A DNA stretch of 64,000 nucleotides from Nymphaea colorata (GCF_008831285.2 NC_045142.1:1433001-1497000); one strand, 5' to 3'. Numbered from the stretch's first letter, positions 35,662-52,500 are shown. A program made the numbers and translations. Notes: generated by a model not told the origin, from the sequence alone.

Positions 35662-35895
35662 CAAGCCCGGCCCAATGGGCCGAACCATCCAAAAGTAGCC
35701 CAGCCCGGCCCATTGATAATTAGGGTAGGGCCGGGCCGGGCCTCGGGCATAAGATGAAGCCCGAGGCCTGATTAACTATAGGCCCAGCCTGGTTCGATTA
35801 TTAATGGGCCAGGTTGCGGGCTGACCCGATAAACTAAATGGGCTCAATAATGGATTTTTTATCGGACCATGCCAGATGCCCAGCCCTAATTCGGG
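35662..35895. mobile_element. GGCCCGGCCC-rich short repeat upstream of R2
   Basis: The sequence starts AAGCCCGGCCCAATGGGCC and ends ATGCCCAGCCCTAATT, with repeated GGCCC motifs. It resembles a widespread class of plant short repeats with TAGGGCTGGGCA ends. The superfamily is uncertain. Confidence 0.45.
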
Positions 35896-35918
35896 CTCTT
35901 GTTTATTTGAGAAATCAA

Positions 35919-35958
<40 letters not shown>

Positions 35959-35959
35959 G

Positions 35960-36017
<58 letters not shown>
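35919..36017. repeat. (GT)n(TA)n(GA)n microsatellite at the start of R2
   Basis: Three dinucleotide blocks. The sequence just before it (GGCTCTTGTTTATTTGAGAA) also precedes the R4 microsatellite at 59533. Confidence 0.95.
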
Positions 36018-37495
36018 TGCATTGGGAGTTGCATTTGGGTATGTTAATTGATCGAATATTTTTTGAACATGGATGCTTGTAATCTCCTACACCTGGGAAA
36101 CTACCTAAACATATCTTAGGATCCTTGGGTGTTTAGGACAGATGCCCTAACACAACGCAAAAAGCAGAAATAAATCAAACATAAACAATAAAATTAAAAA
36201 CACATTAAGATCTAAGCAAAAAAGATTGCAAATTGATTTAATCTTATACCAAATAAGAAATAAACAATTACACGAGCAAAAATAAATAAAGTAAAGAACG
36301 AAAAGAAAATAAATAAAGGAAAAAGAGATGGGAAAATACCTAATAGGGTATCTCCCAAAGTTTGTTAGTCTCAAGAAAACTTTGCCTAAAAGAAAGCGGC
36401 TCATCCCTAGCTTTTGGGAACAAAAAATCAAATCTAGACCTTTAAAGCTTAGCTTAAGACAGACCTAATATGAACAAAATTTTGGCCTACATGCTCTTTT
36501 CTGCCTATGAAACGCAACATAGTCAAGGTTTTCCCCACTTTCGCACAAGTTTTTCAGCCTTGCAATTTGATGTCTAGTTTCTCTCATGTCCTCTCCATTT
36601 ATAATTGTTGTGATGAGAGAACTTTTTCCTCATAATTGGTATAACATTAAATTTTGTATGGAAAGTCATGCCATACACTAAATCAAGCCATTTCCTAAAA
36701 TATTGACATTTAAGGAGATTTTTGCTATGAACATTATTTAATTGATCAAAATTGATATCACATGAATCTGATTTCTGAAAATGAAATTTGAACGAAATAG
36801 ACTAAGAACTTTGTCCATGCATGCAAAATGTCTATCAATATTTGTCCACACAGTCCCTATAAAATGATGACCAATATATTAAGAAAATAACAAAGATATT
36901 TATCTCCATCTTATTTTATGACTAACATGATATGGTAGAGTTTGATGCGTATTAGTAGGTGCTTAGTTTTTTAGGATTCCAATGTGATTTAGAACACAAG
37001 GTGATTTGCATCTTGATACCTACGATATGCATTTGACATATATATATATATCCCTTATTGGTTACTCCCGTTTATTAATTAAGGTAAAATTTTAAACCAA
37101 ATCTAATTGGATATTTATTTAACCAATCTAAATAAAATCTAACTGGATGCCATTTCTTAGATTTGTTTCCAAAGTGATCAATTTCTTAATTAAATGTTGA
37201 TTTCTTTTCCATTTCCAAATTTTTTGGAGTAGTTTGGCCGGATATAGGCTGATCACACTTTGATCCAACTGAGTTGGGTACTGACTTCCCCATCTAGATC
37301 AGAGGTCAGCACGGCAGAGGTAGGCTGGCAGGCGCAATGCTCCTCTTAGATTTTAAAACTTTACATGCACAATTTAAAAAATTTAGTTTAATTTATATAA
37401 AAAAATTGAAAAATTATATTTTGGCTTTAGGTAAAATTTTGAAACTATGTTGGGCCCTTCTGACAAAAAAATTCTGACTCAATCACTCGATATCA
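36018..37495. repeat. Module R2, truncated
   Basis: It matches R1 from 21380 to about 22860, including the MITE, and then stops. There is no NPF gene next to it. Confidence 0.85.
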
Positions 37496-40822
<3,327 letters not shown>

Positions 40823-42501
40823 TTACTGCATTGGGGGTTGAGGGAATTGCATTTGGGTATGTTAATTGATCCAATAGTTTTTGAAACATGGAAGCTTGTA
40901 TCTCCTACACCTGGGAGACTACCTAAACATATTTTAGGATCCTTGGGTGTTTAGGACAGATGCCCTAACACCAGACAAAAAGCAGAAATAAATCAAATGT
41001 AAACAATAAAAATAAAAAAAACATTAAGATCTAGGAAAAAAAAATTGCAAACTGATTTAATCTTATACCAAGTAAGAAATAAACAATTACACAAGCAAAT
41101 ATAAATAAAGCAAGAAAAGAAAAGAAAAAGAAGAAAGGAAAAAGAGATAGGAAAATACCTAATACAGTATCTCTTAAAGTCTGTGAAGTATTTAGTCTCA
41201 AGAAAACTTTGCTTAAAATAAAGCGGCTCATCACTAGCTTTTTGGAACAAAAAACCAGATCTAAACCTTTAAATCTTAGCCTAAGACAGACCTAATGTGA
41301 ACAATATTTTGACCAACATGTTCTTTTCCGCCTAGGAGAACACAACATAGTCAGGGTTTTTCCAACTATAGCACAAGCTTTTCAGCCTTGCAATTTGGTG
41401 TTTGGTCTCTCCCATGTCCTCTCCATTTATAATTGTTGCCAGGAGAGAACTTTTTCCTCAAAATAGGTATAAAATTAAATTTTGTATGGAAAGTCGTGTC
41501 ATACATTAAAACAAGCCATTTCTTGAAATATTGACATTTTAAAGAGATTTTTTTTGTGAAATATTATTTAATTGATCAAAATTGATATCACGATGAATCT
41601 TATTTTTGTAAATGAATTTTGAATGGAATAGCCTAAGAATTTCGTCCATGCATGCAGAATTTCTATCAATATTTGTATAGACAGTCCCTATAAAATGATG
41701 ACCAATATATTAAGAAAATAACAAAGATATTTATTTCTATCTTATTTTATGATTGACACGATATGGTAGAGTTTGATGCATATCAGTAGGTGCTTAGGTT
41801 TTTAGGATTCCAATGTGATTTAGAACATCCCTTATTGGTTACTCCCATTTATTATGTATGGGTAAATTTTTAAACCCAATCTAATTGGATATTTATTTAA
41901 ACCCAATCTAAATCAAATCCAACTGGATGCCATTTCTTATATTTATTTCCAAATTGTATGGAGAGTAAAGTTGGTAAAAACTAGCTTGATGCCATTTCTA
42001 ATTGATTTCTTTTCCATTTCCAAAATTTTTGAAGCAGTTTGGCCAGATATCGGCTGATCCCACTTTGATCCAACTGGGTTGGGTACTTACTTTCCTATCT
42101 AGATCAGAGGTCAGCAGGGCAGAGGTAGGCGGGCGGGCAGGGGCAATGCCCCTCTCATATTTTTAAAATTTCTAAACTTTACATGTACAATTTAAAAAAT
42201 TTAGTTTAAGTTAAAATTGAAAAATTATATTTTGGCTTCTGGTAAAATTTTGAAACTATGTTGGGCCCTTCCAACAAAAAAAAAAAATTATGACTCACTG
42301 GAGATCAAACTGACGTCATCTTCTTTTTTTTTTTTTTTTGGCATTGCTCAGCTTAGAAGGCCTCTCTTCTTTCTTTTGAGCTTCTTCTCTTTGCATGTAT
42401 TGGGATGTATGCTTCTGTCATGATGCTTTTCTCTTTCTCTCATACACACACATGCACATTTGCTATCATATTATGGTCTCTTTGTTAGCTTGGTTCAACG
42501 G

Positions 42502-42629
<128 letters not shown>

Positions 42630-43277
42630 CTACATCCAATGTTGTCAAGGGCTACTAAATTTACTCTAGTTAAATAAATTAGTTCATAAATACAAATTTT
42701 AGAGCTTTAAATAGACTCATTTGTGAATCATGTGTATGATTGAATGCCTTCTGATTTTAAAGTTGTTTCTTGTGGATCCAACCATATAAATCAGCTTGGA
42801 ATGTCCATAATTATAATAACAAAAAGAGTAAGGAAAAAACAAATCCGTACACATGATTCACAAATGAGTATTTAAAGCTCTAAAATTTGGTAAAATCGTG
42901 GTGGCATTTGGCAGAGGGCGCAATTTTACATTAAAACAAGCCATTTTTTTGCGCCCTCTGCCAAATGCCGTCGCGATTTTCACAATGAGACAAGGGTATC
43001 TATTTCAAAGACATTTCCTAGTTTGGTTTGCCCTTTGTCCCATTCTTTAAGTTAGTTTCTAACAATTATTTATACCCAAACTACATTTACTAATGGCAGA
43101 ATGGAGTCATTTTTCTCTCATGTTTCTTTTTGCTTTTTTCTATAATATTATGATAAAAAAATTTGAACAAAAAAAAACCCAAAACACAAGTTCAAATTAA
43201 CAGCCCAGCTCTAAATTTCGGTCCCCCGTTTGAAAGGACCATACTTCGGTGGTTGACCTTAACTTCCCTTTTTTTAG

Positions 43278-43278
<1 letters not shown>

Positions 43279-43318
<40 letters not shown>
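43279..43318. repeat. (TA)n microsatellite in R3
   Basis: About 19 TA units at the position equivalent to 23675-23711. Confidence 0.9.
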
Positions 43319-43321
<3 letters not shown>

Positions 43322-45411
43322 AAAATGTATGAATTAATATTAAAGGATGAAATGTCGATCACTTTTTTCATCTTGTTTTTCTCTTTAACATCTATATTAG
43401 ATCAAATGGCCCTTATTAGATGGCTAGGTGACCTTGAAAGTGTGAGTGAACGGTGCCTTTAGTTAGCTGGAGTCACCCAGCTATCTAAGAAAGGTTGTCC
43501 ATCTAAAGAAGATGGATAATTAAGAGAAAAAACAAAGAAAAAAAAAGGTGTAAACTAATCTTAGATGATGAAAATGTCTATCGCCTTTTTCTTCTTATTT
43601 TTCTCTTAATCGTCAATCATGTTTGATCGGACAGTACAAATCAAATGGCTGCATGACTTTAAAAAGCTAGAGTCACCATTGAGGTGAGGTGATCATGAAA
43701 GATCCCATCAAGGCTGCCCAATGCATTTCATTGGACAGCCTCCCTTCATGCCATAGTTCAATGCATGCATGGAGACACATGCTAACATTATTTAAAAGCA
43801 CCATGTTCATGCTAACTAAGCACCTTTTGAAAATAATGCCTTTAGAAATGAGTATTAGGCCCTCAGGTTCAACTCTGGACTCTAGAATTCATTAAAGAAG
43901 TGTTGTAGCTGTCTATGAGATCAGTAATGGATGGTTTCAAACGCCTAACACTAAGGGGTCCAATTTTTTATCTAGCTGACCATACGAGACTTCAAATCAA
44001 TAATGTCATCAACATATATAATTGTACATCTATTCGTATGGGTACAATCAAATTAGCACCTTAAGAAAAAGTCGGAGTCAAAAAAATATAGAAATTAAAG
44101 AACTCAATCATTGGTTTAATTTCCATGGGATTTATGCTACTGGGTTAAGCGATGGGGAGAGGTAAGTTCATTATTCTTGTTTCATATCCCGATACAGCTC
44201 TGGACCTTAAGGGCAGGGAGAAATGGAGAAGAAGCCCTTTAACTCTTGTTCGGACTTGCTACAAGCTAACAGGCTAAGTCTAAAATGGAAAATTAAAGAC
44301 TTGCATGCTTCGACTTGGCTCTTCAATGTAACTTTGAGTGGGTCAATGAAACATGCACCTTCTTGTGATCTGTACATGGCTTTGCTGTTGTTTATAAATG
44401 TATCAAAATGAATTCTCCAAGTCAGCATTCATTCAACTTTTATTAATTTAATACAATAATCATGAATATTTATTATATTTTTAAAATAAAAACAATTCTT
44501 GAAAAAAGGTATTGAATAGACATGGAACATGACTGTGGCCTGGTCTCCTCCTTGGATCCACCAATTATAGTTGACGAATGGAGCATGGAAATGCCATGAA
44601 TTTGCTTCTCTTTTGTGGTTAATTTCTTACAAAGAGCGTGGAGCAACACTAATGAAGTAGGTCCACTCTTTTTGGGGTTTACCAGTGTATTGGGTAGGGT
44701 CAAGAATTGTTGACCATGTTTAAAATAATACTACTAATTTCTGAGGGGTTTGATACAAGGAATGGGGCTGGGGGTTGGTAATGCGATTAGTCTTTCTTTC
44801 AAATTATTTTCAAGATGTCAGTTTTATGGGTTGTAAAAAGATGGATACCAATATACAAGTCAAAACATAACAGAGGTATAGACATTGAATGCATACACAC
44901 ATAGAGAAATGAGTGAAAGGGTAATAGTTTTGACTTTTTTGCAAGCTGAAGAATCACTTAAGCATCACTCTAAGGTACCAAAAGCAAACTAAAGGTAAGG
45001 ACTTTGACTCCGATATTGGGTGGCAGGATAGAATACTTTCTCATACTCATCCGACTAAAATGATAGTAATATAAAAACAAGAATTTAGAACAACAATAAT
45101 ATAAGAACAGGAATCAATACCATGCACCGACTCTAAGTACAACTCAAAAGGATGAAGCCAAGCAGATTCATGGCAAATACTTTCTCATAGTCATCCAACT
45201 AAAACGATAATAATATAAAAACAAGAATCTAGAACAATAATAATAGAAGAATAAGAATCAAGAACATGCACCAACTCTAAGTACAACTCAGCCAAGGATT
45301 CATGGCGTGCCTCTCATGATATCACTATCGACATCATCACAGATGTTGTCCTTTTGCCGCATCAATGAAAGTCATTGATTTACCGCCTTTGGTGACTAGT
45401 GCATGTCTGGC

Positions 45412-46669
45412 TGTAATGGGTGTTCAATATTTAGACTACTGTTCGCTTTTGACCATGCGATCGATTTCCAGTCGAACAAGGTAGAGGATGCCCAGAGACA
45501 TCCTACACCCTACCATCTAAGGTAGAGGATGCCCAGAGACATCCTACACCCTACCATCTAGAAGAAAGAAGAAGAAGGGCTTTCTAGTATCTTGGACATG
45601 TCATCGGCAAAGTGCCCTTTGATTAAGATTATTATTCAGTTCATTGAACATCAACCACTTGGGCGCCATTGAACAAGCATGAATTGTTAAATAAATGAAT
45701 AAAGCCTTGTAACTTTTAAGGTAGAAACTTATTTTTTGTACAAGAAAATGATCTAAAATGGTTTGGACTAAGCCATAGCCATAGTTGGTACTCCTTCTTT
45801 ACCTTCTGGTTTATTGAATGTAAGGATGTAAATAAATTTGATTTGGATCCCATATCCCATTGGACTGCTTTAGAATTAAAACTCGAATGTGAAAAAAAAA
45901 AAATTATCCTGATTAGGAAATCTGGTCTGATTCAGATTTATGAAGTGGCATCCAAGTGGATTCAGATTTAAATAGATATCATATTCGGATGTGTGCCAGG
46001 TTTAATTTCAAATAAATTTATATTCTATATTTAATGTCCATGCATTTTGAAAGTCAAATTGGTTCTGATTTAAATGTCGGATTCATATTCAGATGTTGAG
46101 TTAAAAACAGATTTGGATCATCTATGGATTGTGACATTAGATTTGGAATTAGATGCTTTTATTGGTTCAGAATTTGGATCTGGATTTGAATTCTAATATG
46201 TAAATATATGAAAAAGTGGGTATAGTTCAGAGTACATCTAACTCGAATCAGATCTGTTGACATCCCAAATTGAAACAACAGGCAAGCCTGAGCTCTCAAA
46301 CAGGTGCAGCTTTAGCAAATGATGATAAGACCCAAAAGAAAAGGAGTTCCTTTTAGCACTTAGGTGCACCTTAAAAACCCAAGACCATGCAAATCAGATC
46401 ATAATGTTTCTGATCCAAATCATCCAAACGCATCAGAAATCAGATTTAATTATCTGAATTTGGTGTCCAATTCCATACGTATTCTACCCGTTTAGGTCAC
46501 TAACTAAAAGAAAAAAGGACAGAGTCAGTCAGGTATTAAGGCGATCATCCTGAGCAATTACTTCAACTCTTAGAGCCAGTGGTGCGAGTGGGCTCACTCT
46601 GGCAGTAGACATGGTTGGGAGTTGCGCTCGCACTCGGTCCCCATTAAATTCATTTAAGTCCTAGCTGAT
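45412..46669. other. 1.26-kb insertion specific to R3
   Basis: R1 passes directly from GCATGTCTG to GATGTTCATATATG (25950-25990); R3 has about 1.26 kb between these points. The insert contains a 41-bp tandem repeat (45478-45559), stretches rich in GATTTGGAT/GGATTC motifs, and no coding domain. No clear terminal repeats or target duplication were found. Confidence 0.6.
45478..45559 (+). repeat. 41-bp tandem repeat, two copies
   Basis: AAGGTAGAGGATGCCCAGAG starts both units (45478 and 45519). The copies are identical. Confidence 0.85.
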
Positions 46670-47989
46670 GATGTTCATATATGCACGTTCTAGCTTTGCT
46701 AGCTGGGTCCCTCTGATTTATGTGCTTCAATAGGCTTTAAGTTTCTTAATTTTCTTGTAAGTTTTTTGGTTTGAAACTAGTCAGTTGGATTTTTTTTTTT
46801 ACCCTCCATTTCTGTTCATTGACTGAAACCAACTTTTGTGGCACTGGTTCAGAGTGACTTTGATATGGGAACATCTAAAATCTGATTTTGATTGACCAAG
46901 CAGTAATTTAATATCTCTCTTTTTCTTGGATGTAAGAAGATCATGCTGATGGTTATATGTTGTGAGCAGCCAAAAATTTTTGAGTCATTGTCATTTTTCA
47001 ATATCATTTTCTGATTGATAACATGAGCAAGCAAGTTTTTTCACATTGTTTTTTACTTACATTGTCGCTCTTAATTTTAATGTTATTTTTATAGATATTA
47101 TATATTTAATGATTTTTGGTCCTAAAGCTTAAGCTTCTTCGCTTCACCTTAGAGCGCTCTGCCTTGCTTCACCTTAGAGCGGCCTCGCTTCACAGGCTAA
47201 CACTTTGCTTCTCTAGGTCACATTTAACCACATTACCCATATCACTCTTCATGCCCCTTACCCTGTTCATGGCCCATAAGGTTCACAACAAATGATTTCA
47301 GTCATCAATGATAAGTAGCTGTGGAGCTAAGGAAACCATTCCTGCCTAAAGGAGAAGCATATTGTTCCGGCAAAGAGGTCCACCTCTTCTAAAGACTCGT
47401 GTTCGAATCTTGGAGGAGTCACTTCATGTCTCAGTGTGCTCTATCTAGAAGCATGTTCTGTGGACCTAACCTGTTAACAAAAAAAAAAGTAAATTCTGCA
47501 CATAAAAAAAGAATACATTTTGTACAGTCAAATATGTGGGCTTTAGAATAATGCCCACCATATCATCTGAAATTTCAAAGAAGGCTTCTGATATTAATGT
47601 AATTGTTATTAGACGGCACCTAAGAGGCAGTTTGAAATTAGGAATACCGTGTGAGCATTCCATTAATTTGCCGTAAAATTAGAGTAGATTCATATAACAC
47701 AAGAACTTGTGTTATATAATTTACTTCAATTTTAAAACATATTCATGAAACACTAACACAGTGTTCTTAATGCCAAACTCCTACTTGACCACAAAAAACT
47801 TGGGCATTTAATTTATTGCTGCCAAATTTTTAGATTCTTTTTATACAAAAAACTCAAAACAATACAAAATGTGGATTTAAGATTTGAGGCTATCATACGA
47901 ACAAGATTGTGCCGAATTAGTTGCAATCTTTTTTGTTAACAAGAAATTCAATTAGTTCCTGCAGTTTGTACAACTTAGCTAGTAAAGAA

Positions 47990-50895
47990 AGTTGAGGCCT
48001 CTTAGCACCGCCAACATCCAAACCACAAGGTCTAGGCGCCCTTCTTTGATAACATCGTTCAGTCATCCTGTGACACTTTGCAACACATTCACAACGGACG
48101 TGCTCAAGTAAAACCCAATCCCCATGGTCAGCAACATCATCATCGTGCCCTTAATGGGCGCCAGGAATTCTTGGCAGTATGAACTCATTTGGCCAAGAAT
48201 GTAGAAAGCCGAGCCGGCTACTATAAGTGCAAGCAGCGGGACTAGCCATAGGGCTGACATAAGCGCTGCAAGGTCAGGCCGGTCTTCAAGCCCATGAAAG
48301 CATACCATTTTGAGCCTTCTTGACTTGACATAGCGGCCAAGCCAATAATATTTACTATATGGCCTATTCTTAGGTGGAGCTAGAAATTTTTCATGAGGAG
48401 GGCCGAAATATTATTTTTTAAAATTTTTATATAAAACAAATAAAATTTTCTAAAATTTACATGTAATTTAAAAAAAATTGAGGTGGGGCGAGGGCCCATG
48501 CAGGCCATACCTTGGCTTCTCCCCTGACTACTCCTATCAGGGGAAGAATTGTTAGCAACCGGCGAATCAAGGTTCCGCAAACCGGGTAAAAGAATCGGTT
48601 GACGATTGGTAGAAAGCAAGCCATGCATGCTGATGAATACAACGACCTGGAAAGAAGCAAGCAGGATCTTGAAGTGCTGACCGAGGCTGCGGTCCAAGGT
48701 GAGGGATTGTAGAATGTTGAGATTACTTTGAATTCCAGAGGCCATGGCGAGAAAGATTCCAGTAGACCCAGGCAATGTTAGAAACTTTTTGTCGCATGGG
48801 TCAAACTATAGTTTCAAAATTTTAAAAGGGAACAAAATAAAAAATTTCAAATTTCTTATATATACTAAACTAAAACTTTTTAGATTTACATATAAATTTT
48901 AAATCTAAAGGAGAACCAAAGCCCCTTCCTAACCCCCTTGCCTCCACCCCTGGGTAGACCACAGAGGAAGCTGCTTGAGTAGAGTATTGAGATGGTCAAC
49001 CTCTTCAACAGTCTCCACTGCTTGACAATTGAGCCGTCTGTATAAGTGTCACCCTTTGTTACCAGAGCTGCTTTGTTGATGAATCTGAATGAAACATATA
49101 AGAAATATGTTGAGCCAAACAATAAACTTCTCTGTCTAGTTAAAGGGGACCTGCGAATGGGGAAGCCTAAGTTCGTGAATTGCAAATTTGGGGAAAGAAG
49201 AAATCATGATTCTGGTCACATAGAGAAGGATTTTGGCCAAGTTTTACTTAATCCTGATGTCGAAGTTCATTCTGAACTTAACCAAATCCAGATCTAAAGG
49301 TTCATTAGTTTATTGTTGGGATCAGATCGAATGGTATCTGTTGATTATAAGTCATGGAAGATGGCATGACTGCCATTCATCCATAATTAGAAATGCCGGT
49401 CTTTTTCTAAAACGATCCAATCAAATCTTTAAAAACAACGAAAATGGAAAAAACTGCTTTTTTCATCTTTTAAAAAGTCCCAAACGAATTTTCTTCATTT
49501 TTTGTTTTTTTAATATTTTTATACTATATTTATTCAAAATTTAAAATTTAAGTTAAATTATCTATTTTCATTTTTGTCATTACTAAAAGATCATTTTTAT
49601 CATTTTATGAAAATATTTTTTATGTTTTCTTGTTAGTTTTTATTTATATTACCTTTTCCTAATCTTTCAGTTTTTTCATCATTTTCTCTAATTTTCAGCT
49701 TCCCTAAAAAATACTCTAGAAAAAGTTTGGCGTTTGAAACCCGTTAACAATATCTATATCTATAACCACCACATATAAGAACATCCGCAAGACAAAGCCA
49801 TTAGGTATGGCGATTCTCTCCACTCGCTTCCTTTGATGGTTTTGCTCGATTGCAAAGCGGGTTATGTAAATTCTACTGGTGCGTGAAATTTTCATCCGCC
49901 AGTATGGTTAATGAAAAATGCCACTAATTAATAAAAAAGAGTTTTTTGTTTAGAACAAAAAACTTTAAAAAAATAAGAGATTAAAAGGAACATCTCATTT
50001 TAAATAGTTTTCAAAACGTCCTAATTCCTCTTTTTTTTGGTGTATATATGTTATGTGCACCGACTGATGCATGCAACTCACTCTCCCTAAACAAACCCTG
50101 TGGTCGGTTGGGTTGAGGCCATATAAACAATGGAAAACAACAAAAATATAAAAGTTAAAAGAAGCCAAAAGAAAAAACCCTTGATGTGGGAAACCATTCT
50201 CCCATGTGCTTCATAATGCTGCATCATCTTTTCATTTGGGACAATCGGGGATGGAGCTAGAAATTTATCATGAAGGGGGCGAATTAAAATTTCTAAATTT
50301 TGACATGGGTCAAAAAATCATTTTTTAAAATTTTTATATCCTAAAGACAATGACACATTTAATGAGGGAAAACTGAACTGCATGCCATGCATCTTGTAAA
50401 GGGAGTCAAACACGTGGACAATGTGTTGGACCCTGGACTTAGAGTGCGCCTATAATTCAAATTAAATTGGCAAATCAGTGATCAAATTATACCTGAAACT
50501 CAGCACTAAAGGTTTTTCCTGTGCACCAACTCCACGGTAATAGTCTTCCTCGCACTTGAACAGCTCTTCCTTTGCCTTGTGAGTGAGCCAAGCTAGCCAA
50601 AAGGCTACCCCTTGCTCTCACGTCCCGGTAGGGCCATTTGCCTACGACAAACAGTGCGAAGCTGATGGCGTTGAGCACTGCACAGATGTTGTACCCCAGC
50701 CCACATTGGTGTCCGTAACGTACGATCGCAGTGAACGTGTCGACTATTGCATAGTCCTAAAGAAGAACCACATAACAAACACTTTTTGGCCCCTGCTCTT
50801 GTCAAACTGGTACGCGCCGACCATGATGAAGGTAAAGGTTGTCCCGGCTACACGGAGTGTGACCACTGCAAAGGCTAAGCACAGCAGGATGAACT
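47990..50895 (-). pseudogene. NPF (NRT1/PTR) transporter pseudogene, copy C
   Basis: This is the third and more diverged copy. Segment a (50895 to about 50500) carries QFDKSRGQ, the shared frameshift after GSLLASLA, and an extra in-frame stop. Segment b (49084 to about 48955) repeats the same small deletion after the sequence equivalent to KPWRL, here QWRL. Segment c (about 48790-48540) is closer to the family consensus than in A and B: STGIFLAMASGIQSNLN, then LQSLTLDRSLGQHFKI. The last segment (about 48330-47990) has a TGA in place of the Trp codon after SVTG, but keeps two codons that copy B lost (REGRLDL-type stretch). Sequence equal to 5506-6108 of copy A, including two MITEs, is deleted, so segment a joins directly to the upstream flank. 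The shared lesions show that the ancestor was already dead. Confidence 0.8.
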
Positions 50896-51309
50896 CATAC
50901 TCACTGTCATGGCTTGCTATGGAATGTGTAAATAGGGGTTGGCAAGGAAAACTTAAGCCTCCACTCTTTTTTTAAACAAGTTTGAAAGAAAACTTAGGCC
51001 ACAACTTGAGGGTGATTTCGTTATTAGGTCATTTCATTGTCCTAAGTGGAACTAGGGTTGGGTATTGGGCCAGGCTGGACCAGCCTAAAGCTCCACAAAG
51101 CTGGGCTCCGATAGACCCAAAGATCTTGATGGCCGCCCAAGGCGAACAATTATCAGGCTGGGTCCGACCATCAACTTTATGCATGTTGCGTATCTTATTT
51201 GATGTTCATCCTTATTTAAAACTATCAACATTATCAAGAGTTTCCAAGAAAGAGTTTGGGGATGTGCTAACAATTTTTATGGAATCCATCATGAATCTAG
51301 TAACTCTTC

Positions 51310-51596
51310 AAAGCAATTCTTCTTCAAGCATAGCGTCTACTCCAAGCAAATATCCTTACCCATACAATCTGAACGTTGCCAACTTTTTGTCAATCAAGCT
51401 CAATCAAAGCAATTTTCTGCTAATGCAAATGGAGATGATGGGGCTCATCGAAAGCCTGGTTTTCTAGATGGAGAATATCAGCCGCCGAAAAAGTTTCTCA
51501 CCACCTCTGATGGAAGTACAGTCACAGAATTGAATCCGGACTATCTCAACTTCTTAGAGGATGGATCACTGGGACTCTTGTTGAAGAAATCTTGAG
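51310..51596 (+). pseudogene. Copia retrotransposon gag N-terminal remnant
   Basis: The reading frame SIASTPSKYPYPYNLNVANF is followed by LSIKLNQSNFLLMQMEMMGL, IESLVF and a stop. In the +1 frame it continues GFLDGEYQPPKKFLTTSDGS and TELNPDYLNFLEDGSLG. This is the order found in plant Ty1/copia gag proteins (KL..NNYL.W......L.....G..DG....PP.F.......NP.Y..W). A frameshift and an early stop show it is dead. It is joined to the NPF copy C upstream flank on the left and followed by a repeat and a hAT fragment on the right. Confidence 0.65.
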
Positions 51597-51652
51597 CGTT
51601 ATCATTGGGTCACAGCAAACTTCTTAGAGGATGGATCACTGGGACTCTTGTT
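51548..51652 (+). repeat. 35-bp direct repeat at the hAT fragment junction
   Basis: The 35 bp at 51548-51582 (starting AACTTCTTAGAGGATGGATC) recur at 51618-51652, immediately before the inverted hAT fragment. The second copy looks like filler copied during insertion or repair. Confidence 0.75.
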
Positions 51653-52500
51653 TTCTAGTGAATGAAGAAGTGAAAAAATCGCTTGTGGTTTCTGAAAAAT
51701 ATATGATATGGCATCCATTTTTAAAGTGATAATTTTAAGAGCAGATAAAACAAGACAGAGAAACGGAGACCACCATATGGACAGAGAACAATTTATCTAA
51801 TTGTCATCTGTCCCTTTACATAATGTACTATTTAAACAAAAGATATGCACAACAAAAGCATGTGTTCAATCCTTTTAGCCCATGCCTGCAAAGCATTTTT
51901 TGATCAATTATATATTACATGGTATTAGAATGTTTAAAAGGAAAAGCACAAAAATATTATAACAGTTGCAACTCCTCACTTTCTCTGACATAACAGCCTC
52001 GTGTGATTCTGTGAACTGGCATTGTAAGCTATTAAAGGTCGTATTTTGGTGCACAACAAACTGTTGAAATATCAGGCCAAGCTTGTCGTGCCAAATACAG
52101 AAATACTACCAACTTAGTACGTAACAGTTAGTTTCTTAAAAGAAGATCATCTATGGTGGTGCCTTGTTGAACGGAGGAACTTAGGAGTCACAGAACCAAA
52201 TATGATATGGATACATGACACCTACAAATTAAAAAAAATATCAGCAAAATTAGGACATGTTGTTTTCAATTAAAAGATTTATTCCAGATATACCATTCAT
52301 CGTGCCAAAGAAACACATCTCAATGCCATTGAACAAGCATCTTTCTCTGAAGCATGTAACAACATGATTGAAGGTGCAACACGGTAAACATAAAAAAAAA
52401 ATCAATTCACACGCATTAATTTTTATGTACAAGCAGAAAGGTGGTGGGAAAATAAAAATTTCATTGTCTAAATAACATGATTCAAATGGGGAATGAAAAG
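51653..52500 (-). mobile_element. hAT 3'-region fragment, inverted
   Basis: This is the reverse complement of about 34810-35662, sharing features such as CCATATGGTGGTCTCC and CAGCCTCGTGTGATTCTGTG. It carries no transposase coding sequence. It stops at about 52500, before a MITE. Confidence 0.8.

Larger units (their letters stand above)
32401..35664 (+). mobile_element. Degenerate hAT element (copy B side)
   Basis: The element begins where homology to copy A ends (32400) and ends at ACTAGAAAACA (about 35664), a boundary also seen in the inverted fragment at 51653. It holds a large hairpin (32421-33817), a broken transposase C-terminal half (33818-34640) and a 1-kb non-coding 3' region. Terminal inverted repeats were not identified, so the exact ends are approximate. 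Confidence 0.65.

Noticed and set aside
45478-45559. CRISPR-like spaced repeats
   Set aside because: Only two directly adjoining units without spacers; this is a plain tandem duplication in a plant genome.
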